Shown here: piece by piece, positions 57,976 through 63,302 of the stretch
How positions within the stretch are numbered: position 1 is the stretch's first letter
Layout of the letters: every line of letters begins with the position of its first letter
NCBI RefSeq assembly: GCF_015207605.1
Contig: NZ_JADEWO010000039.1
Span: 1 to 63,302, forward strand
Length of the DNA: 63,302 nucleotides
Origin: Oculatella sp. LEGE 06141
GTDB lineage: Bacteria; Cyanobacteriota; Cyanobacteriia; Elainellales; Elainellaceae
Reading direction: 5' to 3'
The notes under the pieces: generated by a model
Told to the model about the DNA's origin: nothing
The model's input: only the letters and a program-made list of their open reading frames with translations
Databases searched by the model: none
Position numbers and translations under genes: made by a program

Positions 57976-58650
57976 TCAAGGGTTGATCTGGCTGTGTTCC
58001 TGAGTTTGATAAAGCTGATGCGCCAAAATGTATTCGCGCACGACATCGGGAACCAAATAGCGAATAGAACGGCGATCGCGACAATACTGCCGCACCAGGC
58101 TAGAGGAAATTTCGACCAGAGGCATTTGAAGGATCTGCCACTGTACGGGAATCGCTTGCTGTGCCAGCGCTTGCACCACCTGTTCGCACCGTTGCTGAAG
58201 GTCAATAGTCAACTGATGCTGAGCATCAGCCGTGCGGGGCAATGGAGCAACGCGAGGCGCAATCAACCACTGACAGTGAGAGGCCAGCTCTCGACGGTGA
58301 TACCAACGGGGCAATGATTGAAACGCATCTAAGCCCACAATCCAGTACCACTGGCTGGCTGGATGGCATTGTTGCAAGTCGTTCAGGGTATCGATCGCAT
58401 AGGATGACCCCGATCGCCGTTGCTCAACGGTCGATAGCGCAAAGGCTGGATGGGAGGCGATCGCCTGCTCAACCATCACCGACCGTTGCTCAAAGCTTAA
58501 TAGCTCAATCTGGGATTTATACGGAGGGCAATGGGTTGGCACCCAGAGTATCTTATCAAGCGCTAGCTGGCTCAATGCCGTTTCTGCCAACAGCAGATGG
58601 CCCCAGTGAACCGGGTTAAAGGTACCGCCTAAAATCGCTAAATGTTGCAT
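57976..58650 (-). CDS. nadD: Nicotinate-nucleotide adenylyltransferase
   Basis: This 224-residue nucleotidyltransferase has LAILGGTFNPVHWGHLLLAE, with the HxGH motif, WVPTHCPPYK, and WYWIVGLDAFQSLPRW. EISSSLVRQY is a variant of the ISSTxIR motif. It forms nicotinate adenine dinucleotide in NAD synthesis. ATG 58650 gives the family N-terminus. It lies 106 bp upstream of cobI on the same strand. Confidence 0.93.
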   Translation of the reverse strand: MQHLAILGGTFNPVHWGHLLLAETALSQLALDKILWVPTHCPPYKSQIELLSFEQRSVMVEQAIASHPAFALSTVEQRRSGSSYAIDTLNDLQQCHPASQWYWIVGLDAFQSLPRWYHRRELASHCQWLIAPRVAPLPRTADAQHQLTIDLQQRCEQVVQALAQQAIPVQWQILQMPLVEISSSLVRQYCRDRRSIRYLVPDVVREYILAHQLYQTQEHSQINP

Positions 58651-58841
58651 AAACGACAATCGTCGTTCTGGAACGCTTGGTGTAGTGGCTCAACCACAGG
58701 CGAAATCAGTCTTAAGACACAACTTGACCTGTGCCAGCTACGCCCAGTAGGGCAAATCCTACCATGAGTTATATCGCGACAGAGCAATTCTTGCTATGAT
58801 ATCGCGTGTTAATTGTCCGGTGTGGTGTTTGAGGAGTTAGG

Positions 58842-60377
58842 ATGCTGAATTCCGTCGATTTCAGCGGGAGACCATTCCATTTCATTGGTATCGGTGGAAT
58901 TGGAATGTCGGCTCTCGCCTATGTGTTGGCGAAACGCAAGTTGCCAGTCTCTGGCTCAGATCTGCGTCTTAGCCACATCACACAGCGTTTACAAGAGGAA
59001 GGCGCTCACATCTTTTGGCAGCAAGAGGCGTCAAACCTACAGTTTTTCCAGGCTGAGTCAGGCACATCTCCCAACAGTGTCTCATCCGAGGTCAATGGGC
59101 ATTCTGCCCTACTGATGGAGCCTTATGTGCGGCAACAGGGGCAGGTCTTGGAAACGCTAGAACCTGAGTTGCTTCCTCAGGTCATTTGTTCGACAGCCAT
59201 TAATTCCAGCAATTCAGAGTATCTTGCCGCTTTACAGTTGGGCTGTCCGATTTTTCACCGTTCAGATGTGCTAGCGGCTCTAATTCAGGAATATCAAAGT
59301 ATTGCTGTTGCAGGAACCCACGGCAAAACGACGACCAGTAGTCTGATCGGTTATCTACTGATGCAGGCAGGGTTAGATCCAACCATTGTTGTGGGTGGAG
59401 AAGTGAATGCGTGGGGTGGAAATGCTCGCGTTGGAAATAGCCCCTATCTCGTTGCAGAAGCAGATGAGTCAGATGGTTCTCTGGTGAAGCTAGCCGCTCG
59501 TATTGGTATTGTCACCAATATGGAGCTAGATCACCCCGATCATTACGCCACGCTGGATCAAGTCATTGAGACGTTCAAAGTCTTCGCTCAAAACTGCCAG
59601 ACATTGATCGGCTGCATCGACGATGAAACCGTGCGGCAAGCTCTAAACCCTACCATTACCTATAGCCTACAGCGCAACCAGGATGCAGACTACACGGTAG
59701 ACCATGTGGTCTATGGGCACAGTGGAACAACTGCCACAGTGATAGAACATGGCAAGCCGTTAGGCCAGCTACAGTTGAAATTGTTAGGTCAACATAATCT
59801 TAGTAATGCGCTAGCAGCGATCGCTGTTGGGCGACTACTCGGATTAGAGTTCGATTGTATGGCTCCGATCATCGCTACGTTCGAGGGAGCACGTCGGCGC
59901 TTTGAGCGACGAGGTGAGCCTCACCAAATTTTGTTTGTTGATGACTATGCTCATCATCCTAGCGAAGTTCAGGCGACGCTATCGGCAGCTCGCTTACAGG
60001 CAGGGGCGGCCACGCGAAGACGGGTAGTTGCTATATTTCAACCCCACCGCTACAGCCGAATCATGACATTCCTCGACGATTTTGCTCAATCGTTCGGGCA
60101 TGCTGATCTGGTAATCACAACGGATGTGTATAGTGCAGGTGAATCTCCCATAGGTGCCGTTAGCGGTCAACAGGTGGCCGATGCGATCGCTGCTTATCAT
60201 CCCCAGGTGGTCTATCAACCAACGTTACCAGACGTTACTGCCTACCTCCAGGACATTCTACAACCGGGTGACATTGCGCTATTTCTGGGGGCAGGGAATC
60301 TCAACGGAATCATCCCAGAACTGCTTGGTTTCTATCAGCAGCTAGATCAGGATGAGCCTGAAACAAGACATTATTGA
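58842..60377 (+). CDS. murC: UDP-N-acetylmuramate--L-alanine ligase
   Basis: This 511-residue Mur ligase has FHFIGIGGIGMSALAYVLAKR at the N-terminus, the ATP-binding AVAGTHGKTTTSSLIGYL, VAEADESDGSLVKL, MELDHPDHYAT, LLGQHNLSNALAAIAVG and DDYAHHPSEVQATLSAAR. It adds the first amino acid to the peptidoglycan stem peptide. A 40-residue insertion (about 68-105, rich in Ser/Glu/Gln) in the N-terminal domain is absent in E. coli; cyanobacterial MurC proteins commonly have one. murB follows 112 bp downstream. Confidence 0.97.
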   Translation: MLNSVDFSGRPFHFIGIGGIGMSALAYVLAKRKLPVSGSDLRLSHITQRLQEEGAHIFWQQEASNLQFFQAESGTSPNSVSSEVNGHSALLMEPYVRQQGQVLETLEPELLPQVICSTAINSSNSEYLAALQLGCPIFHRSDVLAALIQEYQSIAVAGTHGKTTTSSLIGYLLMQAGLDPTIVVGGEVNAWGGNARVGNSPYLVAEADESDGSLVKLAARIGIVTNMELDHPDHYATLDQVIETFKVFAQNCQTLIGCIDDETVRQALNPTITYSLQRNQDADYTVDHVVYGHSGTTATVIEHGKPLGQLQLKLLGQHNLSNALAAIAVGRLLGLEFDCMAPIIATFEGARRRFERRGEPHQILFVDDYAHHPSEVQATLSAARLQAGAATRRRVVAIFQPHRYSRIMTFLDDFAQSFGHADLVITTDVYSAGESPIGAVSGQQVADAIAAYHPQVVYQPTLPDVTAYLQDILQPGDIALFLGAGNLNGIIPELLGFYQQLDQDEPETRHY

Positions 60378-60489
60378 CCTAACTGCTTAACCCAGTCTTC
60401 ATTGACCCACGGTGCGGCATTTCGGTTCCTCGCATCACTCCTCAATGTATCCATGCCAAATCTAAAGATTTTCTGAACTGAATATCATC

Positions 60490-61542
60490 ATGACTCTCTC
60501 CTACGACTCCAAAAGCATTCATGATCCTGCTCCAGTCACAAGCTCTGCTAAACTTTCAGCCACAGAGTCAAAACGTCCTTTATCGCTACCTCTCGGTCGT
60601 CAAGTGAAAGCGATTCGCGTTCCTGGTACGGACTGTTTGATTAAGCCCCAAGTGCCCTTATCGTCTCTCACATCCTTTAAGGTGGGCGGGCCTGCCGAGC
60701 TGTATGTTGCTCCTCGGCGGTTTGAAGACCTGCAAGCTAGCTGTGAATGGGCAGAAGACCACGGTTCCCCTGTAATGCTGTTAGGTGCAGGAACCAACCT
60801 GTTAGTGAGCGATCGCGGTCTGCCGGGATTGGTCATTGGCACTCGCTACTTGCGTCATACCCAGTTTGACGAAGAGACGGGGCAAATTACCGCTGGAGCA
60901 GGAGAGCCGATCGCTCGCTTGGCATGGCAAGCCGCAGAACGGGGCTGGCAAGGGTTAGAGTGGGCCGTTGGGATTCCCGGCACGGTGGGCGGTGCCGTTG
61001 TCATGAATGCGGGCGCACACCAAAGCTGTATAGCCGACATTCTGGTCAATGCTCATGTGTTCTCGGTGGACGGAAAGGTCGAAATTTTAACGCCCGAAAC
61101 GCTAGACTACCGCTACCGCAGTTCCAATCTACAGGTTACATCCGGCAGCAATTCACCGCTGGCGATTCGCCTGGTTACGCAAGCCACATTCCAGCTTCAG
61201 CCCGGAGCCAACCCTAAACAAGTGGTTGCCGATACCACCGCCCACATGACTCAACGGCGCGTTACCCAGCCGTATCATTTGCCTAGTTGCGGCAGCGTGT
61301 TTCGCAACCCAAGCCCTCATTCTGCTGGATGGTTAATTGAGCAGAGCGGCTTAAAGGGATACCAAATTGGCGGTGCCCAGGTGGCGCAGCGTCATGCCAA
61401 CTTCATTCTGAATTGCGGTGGCGCTACTGCGAGCGACATTTTTCAACTAATTCGGTTTGTTCAACAGAAAGTTGAACAAAATTGGGCACTGACGCTGGAA
61501 CCCGAAGTCAAGATGCTGGGAGATTTTCAGCTAGCGATCTAA
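60490..61542 (+). CDS. murB: UDP-N-acetylenolpyruvoylglucosamine reductase
   Basis: This 350-residue FAD enzyme (type II, short) has SLTSFKVGGPAELYVAPRR, MLLGAGTNLLVSDRGLPGLV, GIPGTVGGAVVMNAGAHQS, the catalytic serine region in PSCGSVFRNPSP and the acid in LEPEVKMLG. The first 45 residues are a variable extension. It reduces the enolpyruvyl group to form UDP-MurNAc, the step before MurC, so the two adjacent genes act in sequence. Confidence 0.96.
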   Translation: MTLSYDSKSIHDPAPVTSSAKLSATESKRPLSLPLGRQVKAIRVPGTDCLIKPQVPLSSLTSFKVGGPAELYVAPRRFEDLQASCEWAEDHGSPVMLLGAGTNLLVSDRGLPGLVIGTRYLRHTQFDEETGQITAGAGEPIARLAWQAAERGWQGLEWAVGIPGTVGGAVVMNAGAHQSCIADILVNAHVFSVDGKVEILTPETLDYRYRSSNLQVTSGSNSPLAIRLVTQATFQLQPGANPKQVVADTTAHMTQRRVTQPYHLPSCGSVFRNPSPHSAGWLIEQSGLKGYQIGGAQVAQRHANFILNCGGATASDIFQLIRFVQQKVEQNWALTLEPEVKMLGDFQLAI

Positions 61543-61808
61543 CTACTATATATTCCGCTGGGGTTTGAGCCAGCAATACGTCATCCGTGAGGATCAGTGC
61601 TAAGGTGAAGGAGCAAATTCGCAACGTCTCCTAACCACTTGCTTTTAAGTGAACGGCAACCATTTGTCAGGCCAATATCAATGCGGCAGCAAGTTGTTGT
61701 TACACTAGGAAACGCTTAAACATTCCCAAACGACAGGTCGAAGTTACTCAACCTCAGTAGCGGGAACTCTAAATTAAGTTGACGTTTAATCCAATTCAGT
61801 AGGCAGTT

Positions 61809-62159
61809 ATGTCAAAAGGACCAGGGCAGGGTTTTGGTTTCGGCCTCGGCAAAATGAAAGAGTTGACCGAAGCATTTAAGAAAGCCCAACAAGTACAGGA
61901 AGGTGCTAAACGGCTGCAAGAAGAGCTGGAGGAAATGCAGATTGAAGGCGAATCTGGCGGCGGCTTAGTCAAAGTTGTGCTGAGCGGCAACCAAGAACCT
62001 CGTCAGGTCACCATTTCACCAGATGCAATGGGTGAAGGGGCAGAAGTCCTGTCTGACCTCGTGACAGCAGCGATGAAGGATGCTTACAATAATTCCACTG
62101 CCACCATGCGTGCCCGCATGGAAGAGCTAACGAGCGGCTTGAATATTCCTGGTATGTAA
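61809..62159 (+). CDS. YbaB/EbfC family nucleoid-associated protein
   Basis: This 116-residue protein begins with a glycine-rich stretch ([16 protein letters not shown]), then a charged helix [21 protein letters not shown], then [20 protein letters not shown] and [21 protein letters not shown]. YbaB proteins form dimers that bind DNA. It has its own terminator downstream; murB is 266 bp upstream. Confidence 0.95.
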   Translation: MSKGPGQGFGFGLGKMKELTEAFKKAQQVQEGAKRLQEELEEMQIEGESGGGLVKVVLSGNQEPRQVTISPDAMGEGAEVLSDLVTAAMKDAYNNSTATMRARMEELTSGLNIPGM

Positions 62160-62496
62160 GTCCTGGTGGGTGAGTGTCTGGCTTGCGGTTGACAAATTTT
62201 GGGTTCGTTGATCCCATTTGCCAGTCAACTAACCGACTGGCTCATAGCGAAGTCTGCCTTTTAAGCCTTTGGTCAGTCCATCCGAAGCTGGGCATGTGCG
62301 CGTCTGGCGGAGAAGGTCTCCGTTCTCACTACTTGATCGGCTCCGACTTGTAAGCTCCGGTGAGAAAGCTGGCTGCAAGGTTTTGGGTGGCCTCAAGCTG
62401 AGTTTGGCGCTCTCAGGATCGAAAAATGCCACTAAACAGACGGGTACATCAGGGTTTTTCAACTGAAGAACCCTGATTTTGGCTGGGGGAACGGTT
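62160..62496. other. Gene-free stretch of about 0.34 kb with terminator
   Basis: Two overlapping short frames here (65 codons at 62269-62466 plus; 77 codons at 62229-62462 minus) have no family features. The only element I can support is the terminator at its right end. Confidence 0.6.
62448..62480 (+). terminator. Intrinsic terminator downstream of ybaB
   Basis: ATCAGGGTTTTTC (62448-62460) pairs with GAAGAACCCTGAT (62465-62477), 13 pairs with one GU, around an AACT tetraloop, followed by TTT. It lies about 290 bp after the ybaB stop. Confidence 0.85.
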
Positions 62497-63302
62497 CTAG
62501 AACAATCCGGCAGACTCGTATAAGCGTCTCACCGTTGCCAGGATTTTAACGCCGTACTGCGGATCGGCAGTCCAGCGACCAGTCAGTTGACTGACCAGCG
62601 GCGCAACGCCTCGTGTGACAAACCGAAAGCGAGGATCAACCACGTCTTGTCTGAGAGGCTCGGTGCTGGCGTATGCCTTGAGGTGCTGCACATGCGCTCT
62701 AACGCCAATTCGAGCGCTAACAAACGAGGCTCCTTCTGAACTGCCTCCAACTGCACCAATACCGCCAAAGTTGTTTTGTTCGGGGCGCATGTCTCCACCG
62801 AACCGCAGGAAGCCCGTTTCAACACACATTTGACAGAAGGCAATGTCGTAGTTGACCCCTTCTAGTTCGGCTTCTTCCCGATACAGCTTTGGAATTTCTG
62901 GAAAACGAGTCAGCGCCACCTCATTGTTGCTCTTCAAGAAGATAGTGAGCTGGACTTCGGATGCATTGCCTCGACCCATGATGCGATCGATATCGCCGGG
63001 GCAAAACCCAACTCTAGACCGCAGAATTACCGTACGGGTAGCGGCATCCCAACTAACTGCAATATTGAACTCTCGCAAATCGACCGCTTTGATGTAAACA
63101 ACGTTGCGGTAGGTGAATCGACGCACCTCAGGCACGGTAGCCAGATCGATGCCTAAGCGATCGACCAAATCGATGGGAATAAAGGCATTACCGTTGACGA
63201 TAATGCCTTGCTCGTCGTAAATTCCGCCGTTGAGGTTGATATCAATAGACGGATAGGTGATAGGTGCCGGGGTGGGAGCCGGAGCCGGAGTGGGGGTAGG
63301 GG
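62497..63302 (-). CDS. Glucosaminidase-like cell-wall protein, C-terminal part (cut by window edge)
   Basis: The frame stays open to the right edge, so the N-terminus is missing. The visible 268 residues start in a Pro/Ala-rich linker (PTPAPAPTPAP), then a stalk-type domain of the copper-amine-oxidase-N kind (INLNGGIYDEQGIIVNGNAF; AVSWDAATRTVILRSRVG). The C-terminal part (YDIAFCQMCVETGFLRFGGD, NNFGGIGAVGG, GVRAHVQHLKAYAST, WTADPQYGVKILATVRRLYE) has the glutamate-containing pattern of lysozyme-like glucosaminidases. It probably remodels peptidoglycan outside the cytoplasm. The in-frame TTG at 63168 is not its real start. Confidence 0.85.
   Translation of the reverse strand, partial: PTPTPAPAPTPAPITYPSIDINLNGGIYDEQGIIVNGNAFIPIDLVDRLGIDLATVPEVRRFTYRNVVYIKAVDLREFNIAVSWDAATRTVILRSRVGFCPGDIDRIMGRGNASEVQLTIFLKSNNEVALTRFPEIPKLYREEAELEGVNYDIAFCQMCVETGFLRFGGDMRPEQNNFGGIGAVGGSSEGASFVSARIGVRAHVQHLKAYASTEPLRQDVVDPRFRFVTRGVAPLVSQLTGRWTADPQYGVKILATVRRLYESAGLF

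Overview
The window is chromosomal DNA from a cyanobacterium. The evidence is a partial psbA (photosystem II D1) at the left edge, sulfolipid synthesis genes (sqdB, sqdX), a CCB2/CCB4-type cytochrome b6f heme-assembly protein, frequent HIP1 octamers (GCGATCGC) on both strands, and a consensus NtcA-activated promoter. Base composition looks moderate (about 50% GC by eye) and gene style suggests a filamentous, Leptolyngbya-like lineage; that last point is inference. I see no IS element, prophage, CRISPR array or integrase. The window is mostly core genome with a few accessory loci.

Layout. 0-4.2 kb: psbA, a HIT hydrolase, YjbQ, a small membrane protein, an AstE/AspA-type amidohydrolase and the GTPase Era. 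4.3-10 kb: two large sensor histidine kinases in tandem, the second a hybrid with its own receiver. 10-16.2 kb: a seven-gene minus-strand operon matching the nitrogen-starvation 'Nit1' cluster (Sll0783 to Sll0787 families plus MSMEG_0565 and MSMEG_0570 families). It is headed by GTA-N8-TAC, 23 bp, then TAAAGT. This is the most interesting system in the window. 16.2-18.7 kb: a largely gene-free stretch around a standalone sensor-like protein. 18.7-25.7 kb: a secreted GHL10 glycosidase, sqdB, sqdX and a GH1 beta-glucosidase. 25.8-26.1 kb: tRNA-Thr and tRNA-Tyr. 26-31 kb: a CNNM-type membrane protein and a large repeat protein with an RTX tail.

31.9-47.5 kb holds mainly housekeeping genes: dxr, secG, gpmI, an ABC-F ATPase, bestrophin, a ZIP-like protein, an adenosine deaminase, purA, rplY, a phosphotransferase-kinase fusion, and an acyltransferase/hydrolase pair resembling a split plant phytyl ester synthase. 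48.3-63.3 kb holds metG, a NYN-domain protein, LptC, a DacB-type peptidase, the CCB protein, a DUF456 protein, a heptose-kinase-like PfkB kinase, a TonB-like protein, cobI, nadD, murC, murB, ybaB and a partial glucosaminidase-like protein. Envelope biogenesis (LptC, DacB, heptose kinase, MurB, MurC, glucosaminidase) is a recurring theme here.

How the genes work together. The Nit1 operon combines a nitrilase, an atypical radical SAM enzyme, an acetyltransferase, an AIR-synthase-like ATPase, a glycosyltransferase and two small conserved proteins under probable NtcA control. This implies a nitrogen-stress biosynthetic or salvage pathway. The sqdB-sqdX pair makes sulfoquinovosyl diacylglycerol for thylakoids. 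murC and murB are consecutive steps of peptidoglycan precursor synthesis.
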